Positions 52,001 through 60,730 of a stretch of 64,000 nucleotides of DNA are shown here, piece by piece. The position numbers were made by a program, and so were the translations under genes. The stretch lies in contig CBDBFZ010000003.1 in NCBI GenBank assembly GCA_965205225.1, positions 496,001-560,000 on the forward strand, read 5' to 3'. The notes beneath the pieces were generated by a model. It did no database searches. It saw only the letters and a list, made by a program, of their open reading frames with translations, and was not told the origin of the DNA. Every line of letters starts with the position of its first letter. The stretch's first letter is position 1. The DNA is from Litorimonas sp965205225 (GTDB lineage Bacteria; Pseudomonadota; Alphaproteobacteria; Caulobacterales; Maricaulaceae).

Positions 52001-53593
52001 ATGGGCGCGCACATGTCTGACCCTACCAACAGATCCGATCGCCCAAAGCGGGACTTTAACAAGACTCCGCGAAAGCCTGGGGATGGGTCTAAAGCTCCTT
52101 ATAAAGGCGGCGGAAATAAGGGTAAACCCGGGGGGAAACCGACCGGAAAAGAGGGTGGTTATAAGGGCAAGCCAAGCAGCGTTCGCGGCGGCGCGAAAGG
52201 CGGAGGCAGAGACGGCGCACGCAGGGACGGCAATCGAGGTGGCCGAGATGGGAGCAAGCCCGAAGGGCGTGGCTGGTCACGACCGCCCCGCACAAAACTG
52301 ACCAATGCACAGGCTGCCCGCAAGGCTGCCGCCATGGCGGTTGACGATGTGCTCGGCCGCGGGTTCAGACTCGAAGGATCGCTAGCAAAGAATCCGGTTC
52401 TCAAGGATCTTGATGCGAGAGATCGGGGTTTTGCCCGTGCCATTGCGGCAACAACGCTGCGCCGGCTTGGCCAGATTGATGCCGTACTCGCGCCGCTGGT
52501 AGAGCGTCCACCGCCCGGGCGCGTGCAGGCCTATCTGCAAACAGCGACGGCGCAAATGATCTTCATGGATGTTGCCCCGCACGCCGCAGTTGGCGATGCG
52601 GTCAATTTGATCAAGGCCGACTCGAAATCCGAACCCTTCGCTGGACTAGCCAATGCGGTCCTGCGCAAAGTGGCGGACACAGGCAAGGCCGACGCTGCGC
52701 GGGTCCCACCGACTCAGAATATTCCGGGTTGGCTGCGATCCGAATGGACGCGTCTTTATGGCAAACCCACAGTCCGGCGCATGGCACTATTGCTGTCCAT
52801 GTCTCCGCCGCTGGACATTTCAGTAAAATCGGACCCGCAAAAATGGGCGGAGACATTGGAGGGCCAGATCATTGGCGATATGACGGTCAGGCTCGACTCG
52901 ATTGGGAATGTCACGGCGCTGGACGGATTTCAGGATGGTGCCTGGTGGGTTCAAGATATGGCAGCAGCTTTGCCAGCCCGAATTCTCGAACAGGTTTGCA
53001 TCAGTGTGTCCGGCAAACGGGTTGCGGATCTTTGCGCCGCGCCTGGCGGGAAATCGATGCAACTCTGCGCGATGGGGGCGGAGGTTACGGCCATCGACGT
53101 GTCAGAATCGCGCACGACCCGGCTCACGCAAAATCTATCCCGGACAGGCTATGACGCCACCGTCATCACATCGGACCTGAACGATTATGAGCCCGACACT
53201 CTGTTCGATGCGGTTCTGCTCGATGCCCCATGTTCAGCAACAGGGACTTTCCGGCGCCGTCCAGATGTCCTCTACAACCGCCGTGAACGCGATATTACGC
53301 CTCTGACCCGACTCCAGGACACCTTGCTCAAGCGAGCGGCAAAATGCGTCGCTCCGGGCGGGGTCCTACTCTACGCAGTCTGTTCGCTGCAGGAGAGAGA
53401 AGGGGCAGAACGGGTGAATAAGTTTCTTAAGGCCATGCCTGATTTTAGCCTTGTTAAGCTGTCACAGATCCCGGGTCTTGATCTGTCGGATGGACGATTG
53501 GCCGATGGAATGCTCCGCATTCTACCGCCTGATGCGCCTGATGGACGGGGATTGGACGGATTTTTCATCGCGCTTCTCAGACGAACCAAATAG
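52001..53593 (+). CDS. rsmB: RsmB-like rRNA (cytosine-C5) methyltransferase with a basic N-terminal tail
   Basis: 530 residues from ATG 52001 (ATG 52013 is an alternative). Residues 1-100 are a low-complexity tail rich in Gly, Lys and Arg, absent from most RsmB proteins. Then comes the NusB-like RNA-binding domain (KAAAMAVDDVLGRG, RDRGFARAIAATTLRRLGQI, AVGDAVNLIKAD) and the methyltransferase with LCAAPGGKSMQLC, DAPCSATGTFRRRPD (Cys of motif IV) and YAVCSLQEREG (Cys of motif VI). It probably makes m5C967 of 16S rRNA. The tail likely increases rRNA affinity. Gene order rsmB...rpe-heparinase...purH is common in alphaproteobacteria. Confidence 0.9.
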   Translation: MGAHMSDPTNRSDRPKRDFNKTPRKPGDGSKAPYKGGGNKGKPGGKPTGKEGGYKGKPSSVRGGAKGGGRDGARRDGNRGGRDGSKPEGRGWSRPPRTKLTNAQAARKAAAMAVDDVLGRGFRLEGSLAKNPVLKDLDARDRGFARAIAATTLRRLGQIDAVLAPLVERPPPGRVQAYLQTATAQMIFMDVAPHAAVGDAVNLIKADSKSEPFAGLANAVLRKVADTGKADAARVPPTQNIPGWLRSEWTRLYGKPTVRRMALLLSMSPPLDISVKSDPQKWAETLEGQIIGDMTVRLDSIGNVTALDGFQDGAWWVQDMAAALPARILEQVCISVSGKRVADLCAAPGGKSMQLCAMGAEVTAIDVSESRTTRLTQNLSRTGYDATVITSDLNDYEPDTLFDAVLLDAPCSATGTFRRRPDVLYNRRERDITPLTRLQDTLLKRAAKCVAPGGVLLYAVCSLQEREGAERVNKFLKAMPDFSLVKLSQIPGLDLSDGRLADGMLRILPPDAPDGRGLDGFFIALLRRTK

Positions 53594-53741
53594 CCCGTCT
53601 TGAATGGGTGCAAAAGCGTGAAAATACCCCTTAAAACTGGATTTGAAGGGCATATTAACCCGGTTTGAGGTGTGAGTTCAACGGGTCGTCGCAACATATT
53701 GACCGAACTGCTCAGCGATGTGTCAAAAATGAGAGGTTCTG

Positions 53742-54366
53742 ATGAGCACGAAACAGTTATTCCGGGTGGGCTGATGGCGACTGCTGGCGTTGCGGCTCTA
53801 GGCTTGAGGCCTGCGCTAATAGCCACGCCACCAGCGCCCGCTACGGCGGGACGCACTATGATTATGAAAGTAGCACAGTCTTGCGGTGCGGTATTTCAAC
53901 TATCTCAACCGTAACGGCTCCGGCCATCCGAACGGCACCTGTCTACTTTGGTACGTATTACGATTATGAGAACGCCCACAATTGTGGAACAAACTGCAAT
54001 GCTGGCATTGTGTCTCATTCTGGCTACACGCAGCCCGCCTATCCAGCGACGCCGACTTCTCGACAGAAGTAGCACCTTGTCCGACGGGCACGATATCACA
54101 ACCTGATGGCACGTGTATGCAAAATGGTGGATCACACTATTCTGGCTATTCCAGCGGCGCGACAAGCTACACAGCGCCGACAACGTCGACCTATGTTGCC
54201 ATAAGCTCTGACAACTAAATGTTGCGGTGTTGGGTCAACCATGGTCTATTCCGATGATACGACAACTGAAACTTACAGCGACCCGGCTGTAACCGATATA
54301 TATACTGTTTAAGCGACGTTGGGTTCGACTTACAGCTCGAGCGATTACCTGCCGATCCGCAAATAA
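53742..54366 (+). pseudogene. Secreted Tyr/Gly/Thr-rich protein gene, several frameshifts
   Basis: ATG 53742 starts MSTKQLFRVG and stops at once; the shifted frame completes a signal peptide (LMATAGVAALGL). The mature sequence then hops frames: RYGGTHYDYESSTVLRCGIS, VYFGTYYDYENAHNCGTNCN, SHSGYTQPAYPATPTSRQK, then CPTGTISQPDGTCMQNGG with YSGYSSGATSYTAPTT, then SDDTTTETYSDPAVTD and TLGSTYSSSDYLPIRK to TAA 54366. Low-complexity aromatic/threonine repeats with cysteine pairs suggest a surface or matrix protein. A good terminator follows at 54390. At least four frame breaks indicate decay. Confidence 0.45.
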
Positions 54367-54389
54367 GCGGTTCAAATTTTAACACATCG

Positions 54390-54423
54390 AGCCCGGTCCG
54401 GTTAATTCCGGATCGGGCTTTGT
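54390..54423 (+). terminator. Intrinsic terminator
   Basis: AGCCCGGTCCGG, loop TTAATT, CCGGATCGGGCT: a 12-bp stem with one G-T wobble, followed by TTTGTTGT. It lies just after the decayed secreted-protein gene and upstream of rpe, separating the two transcription units. Confidence 0.8.
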
Positions 54424-54548
54424 TGTGTCTGCGCGTTGCGAAGCCTCATTTTCGCTGCTAGGTCCCCGACGGAACCGAATATACCGACCCATTGTGTCAA
54501 ATCTGACCGGATAACCGGTCGCAGACTGCCCTGATATAAGGCTGCCTT

Positions 54549-55223
54549 GTGAGTGACGTCCTGATTTCCCCGTCTATCCTGTCTGCTGATTTCGCAGCTT
54601 TGGGGCAGGCAGTGGCGGATGTAGATGTTGCCGGGGCTGACATGATCCATGTCGATGTCATGGACGGCCATTACGTCCCCAATATTACGATTGGACCCGA
54701 TGTGATGAAGGCGCTGCGGTCTCATTCAAGCAAACCCTTCGACGTCCATCTGATGATTGCGCCTGCGGACCCGTTTATCGATGCGTTCATTGAGGTTGGT
54801 GCGGATTTTCTGTCGATCCATCCCGATGCCGGCCCGCATATTCACCGGAGTTTGCAAGCGATCCGGGATCGCGGCGCAAAACCGGGTCTTGTGCTCAATC
54901 CTGGTACGCCGGTCTCTGTCATCGATCCCGTCATCGATTTGGTCGATCTTATACTGGTCATGAGCGTCAATCCCGGATTTGGCGGACAGGGCTTTATTGA
55001 TAGCCAGCTGCACAAGATCGAAACCTTGCGCAGAATGATTGATCAGACCGGGCGGGATATTGTTCTAGAGGTGGATGGCGGCGTAAACCCTCAAACCGCG
55101 CCGCTCTGTATATCGGCGGGGGCGACGGCTCTGGTGGCGGGAAGCGCCGTCTTCAAAGGGGCTGGTTCGCTGAGTGAGAATATTTCTGCTCTGCGCGGCG
55201 ATCCAAGCTGCGTTGCGGCCTGA
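54549..55223 (+). CDS. rpe: Ribulose-phosphate 3-epimerase
   Basis: A 224-residue TIM barrel from GTG 54549. Motifs: ISPSILSADFAALG, MIHVDVMDGHYVPNITIGP (metal His/Asp), DVHLMIAPAD, VLNPGTP, LVMSVNPGFGGQGFI, LEVDGGVN (catalytic Asp). It interconverts ribulose-5-P and xylulose-5-P in the pentose phosphate pathway. It leads directly into the heparinase-like gene. Confidence 0.95.
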   Translation: MSDVLISPSILSADFAALGQAVADVDVAGADMIHVDVMDGHYVPNITIGPDVMKALRSHSSKPFDVHLMIAPADPFIDAFIEVGADFLSIHPDAGPHIHRSLQAIRDRGAKPGLVLNPGTPVSVIDPVIDLVDLILVMSVNPGFGGQGFIDSQLHKIETLRRMIDQTGRDIVLEVDGGVNPQTAPLCISAGATALVAGSAVFKGAGSLSENISALRGDPSCVAA

Positions 55224-55233
55224 ACGATCCAGC

Positions 55234-56940
55234 TTGGCTCGACGCGTTACCATATCAGATGCGCTTCGTGCGCGTATGGGGCGGACGATCTCTGGCGCAA
55301 CGGCATCGCTTTTTCCGGCCCGTAAGTTCGCAGGCCGTGCGTCAAAGCTGAACTCGATCACGCCGCCGCCTGCCTATGGCGATAAGGCGCTCGGCACCGA
55401 ATTACTGGCGGGACGCTGGGCGTTTGCAAACCAGAGTGTCGATGTTGGCGCGCATGGTCATCCATTTTCTGTCTCTATGCCGTCCGAACGCTTTGCGGGG
55501 TGGGTGCATGATTTTGACTGGTTGGACGATCTTCTCGCCGTTTCAGGCGGCGCAGAGAAGGCCGGGCAGTTAACGGCACAATGGGCGGATGCATTTACCG
55601 GCGGCAACAGCTTCGTTTTTGCACCAGATCGACTCGCGCGTAGAGGCTTGAACTGGGGCCGCGTCCTGTCCGCACTACCGGATCCGACGGGTCAGTTGGC
55701 CGCGCGGTACGCTGGCCAGATGCGTCTTCTTCGCCGCGCTATGAAGCGCTTCAGCCCAGGCTTGCCCCAGCTCCGTGCTCAGGCCGCATTGGTTATTTTC
55801 GGCGCGCGGCTGAGCAATAAGGCCAAGACTGTTCTATCCCGCGCTCTTGATGGCCTTGATGAAGAAATCGCGCTGCAAATTCTGGCTGACGGGGGGCATA
55901 TCAGCCGGTCTCCAATGGCGACGCTTGACGCTCTCGATATTCTGCTTGGCGTTGATAGGATCCTGCAAGCGGCTGGTTTGGAAGGCTCTCGGGTGCTGGG
56001 ACGCGCTATTGACCGCCTTGTACCGATGGTAGCGACGCTACGTCATACGGATGGCGGTCTGGCCGTTTTCCATGGCGGCCATGAGGGGAATCCGAACAGA
56101 GTTTCGTCGCTGATGCAAAGCCGAGGCGGCGAGGCGGGCCCCCAACCTTTTGCCTATGGTCCGCATACCGGCTATCACAGGCTGGACGCCGGTGAGAGTG
56201 TGGTTCTGATAGATACGCAGGGTGTCGCCCCTCGGCCTCACGATCTGGAGTCTCATTTGGCTCCGCTGGCTATGGAAATATCCACGGCCGAGGGTCGTTT
56301 GCTGGTGAATTGTGGTTGGCACCCCGGGGCAGCGCCGGACTGGCGCCGACCCGTACGATCCAGCGCGGCCCATTCGACACTGACTCTGGCTGATCGTTCG
56401 CCCGGCGAAATCCTCGAAGAGGGCTTTATGGCAAATGCGCTTGGCGCGGTAGTTGCAAAGAACTCCGGTGTTGTTCGCGCCCGCCGCAAGGAGCAAACGA
56501 GTGGTATCTGGTTGGAAAGTTCCCATTTCGGGTATAAAGACGCGCATGGCCTGGTGCATAGGCGCCGCTTGTTTGTAGGTGAGGATGGTGGTGATATTCG
56601 CGGCGAAGATAGTCTTTTCGTGCCTATGGGCACAGTGCCGCTCTCTCGCGAGACTGTTCCCTTCGCCCTGCGCTTTCACTTTCACCCCGATGTCCGCGTG
56701 AGTCTGGCTCAGGATCTATTGAGCGCACTCCTTGTGCAGAATGGTCGCTCCGGCTGGCGGTTCCGCACAGATGGCGGACCGTTGGCCGTCGAACCCAGTG
56801 TTTATCTAGGCGGCGGGGCGCGCCCCGTCCGTTGTCAGCAACTCGTCATCTCCGGTAAGGCTCTGAGTGATGGAGATGGGCAGGGCCGCGATAATCGTGT
56901 GCGATGGTCGCTGCGTCGCCTTAGAGGACGAACCTCATGA
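55234..56940 (+). CDS. Heparinase II/III-like family protein
   Basis: About 568 residues from TTG 55234; GTG 55174 would overlap rpe by 50 bases, so the start is uncertain. The N-terminal half is an alpha/alpha toroid type (GRWAFANQSVDVG, WVHDFDWLDDLLA, SPMATLDALDILLG). The C-terminal half has the heparinase beta-sandwich motifs (GYHRLDAGESVVLIDTQG, AHSTLTLADRSPGEIL, SHFGYKDAHGLVHRRRLFV). The family includes polysaccharide lyases, but alphaproteobacterial copies beside rpe/purH have no assigned substrate. No signal peptide is evident. The stop overlaps the next ATG (ATGA at 56937). Confidence 0.82.
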   Translation: MARRVTISDALRARMGRTISGATASLFPARKFAGRASKLNSITPPPAYGDKALGTELLAGRWAFANQSVDVGAHGHPFSVSMPSERFAGWVHDFDWLDDLLAVSGGAEKAGQLTAQWADAFTGGNSFVFAPDRLARRGLNWGRVLSALPDPTGQLAARYAGQMRLLRRAMKRFSPGLPQLRAQAALVIFGARLSNKAKTVLSRALDGLDEEIALQILADGGHISRSPMATLDALDILLGVDRILQAAGLEGSRVLGRAIDRLVPMVATLRHTDGGLAVFHGGHEGNPNRVSSLMQSRGGEAGPQPFAYGPHTGYHRLDAGESVVLIDTQGVAPRPHDLESHLAPLAMEISTAEGRLLVNCGWHPGAAPDWRRPVRSSAAHSTLTLADRSPGEILEEGFMANALGAVVAKNSGVVRARRKEQTSGIWLESSHFGYKDAHGLVHRRRLFVGEDGGDIRGEDSLFVPMGTVPLSRETVPFALRFHFHPDVRVSLAQDLLSALLVQNGRSGWRFRTDGGPLAVEPSVYLGGGARPVRCQQLVISGKALSDGDGQGRDNRVRWSLRRLRGRTS

Positions 56941-58934
56941 TCCGGAAAATTGCGGACTCATCAATCATGCGAACGCCGTTTCGCAGCGCATTTATCAGCA
57001 TAGTGCTGGTTCTTTTTGACGCGGCCATGGCATGGCTGGCGATGCTGATAGCCGTGCGTTTGCGCTACGATTTTATCAATCGATCAATCCAGGCCGATAT
57101 TGATCACCGGTCCGCACTGGTTGCCGGAATCGTCGCTATTATGGTCTGGGTATTCATGCGTCAGGACCGAGCGATCTGGCGATTTACCTCTCTGGCGGAT
57201 TTCCGGCGTCTCTTAACAGGCGTTATCGTTGTCATGCTGATTGTTCCGCTGGTTCTGTTTCTGGGATTTGAGCGCGGCGAACATTTCCCGCGCTCAGCGC
57301 CATTCATTGCCGGGTTTCTTTTCGCTCTCGGCATTATTCTGTCGCGCTTGGTTGTCATGGTGGTTCGTAACGGCGATGTGCGAGCACTTTACCGGTCACC
57401 GTCACATTTTTCGCACGACGCTATTCTGGTGGGACAGGCCTCCAACCTTTATAATTATCTACGCGACAGTTCGCGGCGTGACCACGTCAAGGGGTTTAAT
57501 CCCGTCGGGCTGATCGAAACATCAGGCCAATATGCCGGGCGCTTGATCCGGTCGGTTCCAGTGCTGGGCAAGCCGTCCGACTTAGCCCCTATCTACCGCA
57601 AGCTGGCCGAACGTCGGGATCGTCCGCTGCATATTCTCTCACTGGATTCCAACCCGGATCGGCAGCTTACACAGCATCTGATAAAAGTCGCCGCGGCACT
57701 GGACGCGCCGCTGTCACGGTCCGCGCCCGGGCCGAATAAGGGTCTGACCCGGTTTGAGGCTGCCGATCTCATTGGCCGCGATCCGCGATTGCTTGACATG
57801 ACCCCCGTCTCGCAGCTGATTTCAGGCAAGCGAGTTCTGATTACCGGGGCGGGTGGATCGATTGGCTCAGAACTATCCATGCAGATCGCCCGGCTTGCGC
57901 CGAGCCATCTCGCACTCGTGGATGTCAGTGAATTCAATCTGTTCAATCTGGAGCGCCATCTCGCGCCGCTGCAGCCCTATGCCCATTCCGCCCCGTGGCG
58001 AACCTATCTGGGTGATGTGTGCAGCGCCGGACGCATGGATGAAATCTTTGCTGTCGAACGTCCCGAGATCGTTCTCCATGCGGCGGCTCTGAAACATGTG
58101 CCGTCGGGCGAGCGTAATCCGGTCGAAACATTGCGAACCAATATTCTGGGGACACATGTCACTCGCGACATGTGCGAAATTTACGGGGTGGAGCATTTTG
58201 TCCTGATCTCAACCGATAAGGCCGTGGATCCAACCAATGTGATGGGTGCGTCCAAACGTGTTGTTGAGCTTCTGACGCTCGCGGGACAGAGTCAGTTTTC
58301 GACCATGCATGCCTCCGCCGTTCGCTTTGGCAATGTTCTTGCCTCGACCGGATCGGTCGTGACCTTATTTGAAGAACAGATTGCCTCTGGGGGACCCGTC
58401 ACTGTCACGCATGCTGACATGAATCGTTATTTCATGACGGTCGAAGAAGCATCTTCGCTGGTGTTGCAGGCGGCGGCGCTCAATGCCGCGCAAGGCACTG
58501 AAACGGCCCATATCTACGTTCTGGAAATGGGTGATCCCGTCAATATTGCGCAACTCGCTCGCAACCTGATCCGTATTCGCGGCAAGGTACCGGATGAAGA
58601 TATCGAGATCCTCTATACGGGGCTTCGGCCCGGTGAAAAACTCTCAGAGCGGTTGACCCATAGCGAAGAAATGCTGTCGCCAACACCGGTGCCTGGTGTT
58701 GCCCGGTTCGATGCGCTTGTTGTTGATCCGACATCAATCCTGCGACGGGTCGATGTCCTGCTTGATGCAATTGACCGGCGGGACAGGGTGCAGATCAAGA
58801 AAGCTTTGACAAGCCTGCTCAAGGGATATGCACCCAAAAATACTCTGGATGGTTTGCCGCCCATCCATGATTTACCGAAACCGGCCAATATTCCGGGCCT
58901 GAAATCCCCAGGGCAGGGCCCCTCTTCACAGTAA
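56937..58934 (+). CDS. CapD/FlaA1-type nucleotide-sugar epimerase/dehydratase, membrane-anchored
   Basis: 665 residues. Four N-terminal membrane helices (VLFDAAMAWLAMLIAVRL; VAGIVAIMVWVFM; VIVVMLIVPLVLFLGF; FIAGFLFALGIILS), a CoA-binding-like Rossmann segment (AILVGQASNLYNYL), then the catalytic SDR domain: VLITGAGGSIGSELSMQIAR, HAAALKHVP, ISTDKAVDPTNVMGASKR (Thr/Met-Lys variant of the active site), VRFGNVLASTGSVV. WbpM/CapD enzymes convert UDP-GlcNAc to 4-keto-6-deoxy sugars for capsule or O-antigen. It is translationally coupled to the heparinase-like gene, suggesting a joint envelope-polysaccharide role. Confidence 0.88.
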   Translation: MIRKIADSSIMRTPFRSAFISIVLVLFDAAMAWLAMLIAVRLRYDFINRSIQADIDHRSALVAGIVAIMVWVFMRQDRAIWRFTSLADFRRLLTGVIVVMLIVPLVLFLGFERGEHFPRSAPFIAGFLFALGIILSRLVVMVVRNGDVRALYRSPSHFSHDAILVGQASNLYNYLRDSSRRDHVKGFNPVGLIETSGQYAGRLIRSVPVLGKPSDLAPIYRKLAERRDRPLHILSLDSNPDRQLTQHLIKVAAALDAPLSRSAPGPNKGLTRFEAADLIGRDPRLLDMTPVSQLISGKRVLITGAGGSIGSELSMQIARLAPSHLALVDVSEFNLFNLERHLAPLQPYAHSAPWRTYLGDVCSAGRMDEIFAVERPEIVLHAAALKHVPSGERNPVETLRTNILGTHVTRDMCEIYGVEHFVLISTDKAVDPTNVMGASKRVVELLTLAGQSQFSTMHASAVRFGNVLASTGSVVTLFEEQIASGGPVTVTHADMNRYFMTVEEASSLVLQAAALNAAQGTETAHIYVLEMGDPVNIAQLARNLIRIRGKVPDEDIEILYTGLRPGEKLSERLTHSEEMLSPTPVPGVARFDALVVDPTSILRRVDVLLDAIDRRDRVQIKKALTSLLKGYAPKNTLDGLPPIHDLPKPANIPGLKSPGQGPSSQ

Positions 58935-59018
58935 ACCGTCCAGAGCGACTGGCCTGACCTGACGGGTCGTGATAGCGCGCCCGCGTCCAATTCCTCTTGC
59001 CCTATCGACGGACCGCCC

Positions 59019-60653
59019 ATGCCGAGCCCCAATCCCGATCTGAAACCGTTCGATCAAGACCGCTGCCGTCCAGTCGGGCGTGCGCTGATCTCTGTCTCTG
59101 ACAAATCGCGTTTGATCGACCAAGCGAAAGCTCTAGTGGACCTCGATGTTGAACTGGTCAGCACGGGCGGGACGCGCCGCGCCATTGCAGACGCCGGGAT
59201 TGCGGTCAGCGATGTCGCGGATCTCACTGGGTTTCCAGAGGTGATGGACGGCCGCGTCAAGACATTGCACCCGATGGTTCATGGTGGCCTGCTGGGGGAA
59301 CGCGACCTGTCCTCACATATCGAAGCGATGGAGACGCATGGTATCCGGCCGATCGACCTGCTGATCGTCAACCTTTACCCGTTTGAAGACGCCGTTGCGA
59401 ACGGCGGCGATTATGAAACCTGTGTTGAAAATATCGACATTGGTGGCCCGGCCATGATCCGCGCTGGGGCTAAGAACCACGCTCATGTCGCCGTCTGCGT
59501 CGACGCTGATGATGTAGATGCAGTGATCGCAGAGATGCGCGACACTGACGGCCAGACGTCCGGTACGCTACGCCAGCGTCTGGCGCATAAATCCTTTGCC
59601 TGCACGGCGCATTATGATGCGGCGATCAGCAATTATTTCGCGAATATCCGCGATGACATGGCCCCGGACTATCGCGCGCAGGGCGGATCGTTGCGACAGA
59701 GTTTGTGTTACGGCGAGAACCCGCATCAGACAGCGGCTTTCTACGCGGACGGCTCGGACCGTCCCGGCGTGTCAACGGCAAACCAGCTGCAAGGCAAGGC
59801 GCTGTCCTACAATAACATTAACGATACGGACGCGGCCTATGAACTGGTTGCGGAATTTGGTGATGCGTGTGTAGGAGCAAAGCCGGCCGTGGCCATCATC
59901 AAACATACTAATCCGTGCGGCGTTGCCGTCGCGGATGACTTCGTCTCCGCCTATAAAAATGCGTTCGCCTGCGATCCTGTCAGTGCCTTTGGCAGCATAG
60001 TCGCGCTGAACGGTCTACTGGACGAAGATACGGCCAAGGAGATCGTAAAGGTCTTCACCGAAGTCGTTATTGCGCTCGCGGCCACAGACGCCGCGATCAA
60101 GATCTTCTCCAAGAAGAAGAACCTACGCCTGTTGATTGCTGGCGATCTGCCTAATCCCGCAGAAGCGTCACTTACCTACCGCAATGTAGCGGGCGGCATT
60201 CTGGTTCAGGACCGCGATAATGGCCATGTCGCCGATGATGCGCTCAAAATCGTCACCAGACGCGCGCCGAGTGCGGTCGAGATGGCAGATCTGAAAATGG
60301 CGTGGCGGGTGGCCAAACACGTCAAATCCAACGCGATTGTCTATGTTAAAGACGGTTCTACGGTCGGGATCGGCGCGGGTCAGATGAGCCGCCTGGACTC
60401 AGCCCGCATCGCCGCGCGCAAGGCAGAGGATGCAAAAAACGCCGCCGGGTGGGATGAGCTTCGCACGCAGGGTTGCGCCTGTGCGTCCGATGCGTTTTTC
60501 CCCTTTGCCGACGGCATGCTCGCCGCCGCCGCTGCTGGCGCGACCGCCATCATTCAACCGGGCGGCTCAATCCGTGACGACGAAGTCATCGCCGCCGCCG
60601 ACGAAGCCGGGTTGGCGATGGTGTTTACGGGGATGCGGCATTTCAGGCATTAG
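59019..60653 (+). CDS. purH: Bifunctional AICAR transformylase / IMP cyclohydrolase
   Basis: 544 residues. The N-terminal MGS-like IMP cyclohydrolase domain (ALISVSDKSRLIDQAKALVD, STGGTRRAIADAGI, RVKTLHPMVHGGLL, NLYPFEDAV) is followed by the AICAR transformylase domain (LCYGENPHQTAAFY, KALSYNNINDTDAAYELV, IKHTNPCGVAV, PCGVAV-type His, FPFADG, AAIIQPGGS-like ATAIIQPGGSIRDDEVI). It catalyses the last two steps of IMP synthesis. Complete and of normal length; no regulatory RNA seen in the 84 bases upstream. Confidence 0.97.
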   Translation: MPSPNPDLKPFDQDRCRPVGRALISVSDKSRLIDQAKALVDLDVELVSTGGTRRAIADAGIAVSDVADLTGFPEVMDGRVKTLHPMVHGGLLGERDLSSHIEAMETHGIRPIDLLIVNLYPFEDAVANGGDYETCVENIDIGGPAMIRAGAKNHAHVAVCVDADDVDAVIAEMRDTDGQTSGTLRQRLAHKSFACTAHYDAAISNYFANIRDDMAPDYRAQGGSLRQSLCYGENPHQTAAFYADGSDRPGVSTANQLQGKALSYNNINDTDAAYELVAEFGDACVGAKPAVAIIKHTNPCGVAVADDFVSAYKNAFACDPVSAFGSIVALNGLLDEDTAKEIVKVFTEVVIALAATDAAIKIFSKKKNLRLLIAGDLPNPAEASLTYRNVAGGILVQDRDNGHVADDALKIVTRRAPSAVEMADLKMAWRVAKHVKSNAIVYVKDGSTVGIGAGQMSRLDSARIAARKAEDAKNAAGWDELRTQGCACASDAFFPFADGMLAAAAAGATAIIQPGGSIRDDEVIAAADEAGLAMVFTGMRHFRH

Positions 60654-60730
60654 GCTGAACGCAATCACCTTTGCGTCAGAGGATCGGGTCGAACGTCGAT
60701 TTCTTCACGATATCGGCCTATGGGGTTCCT

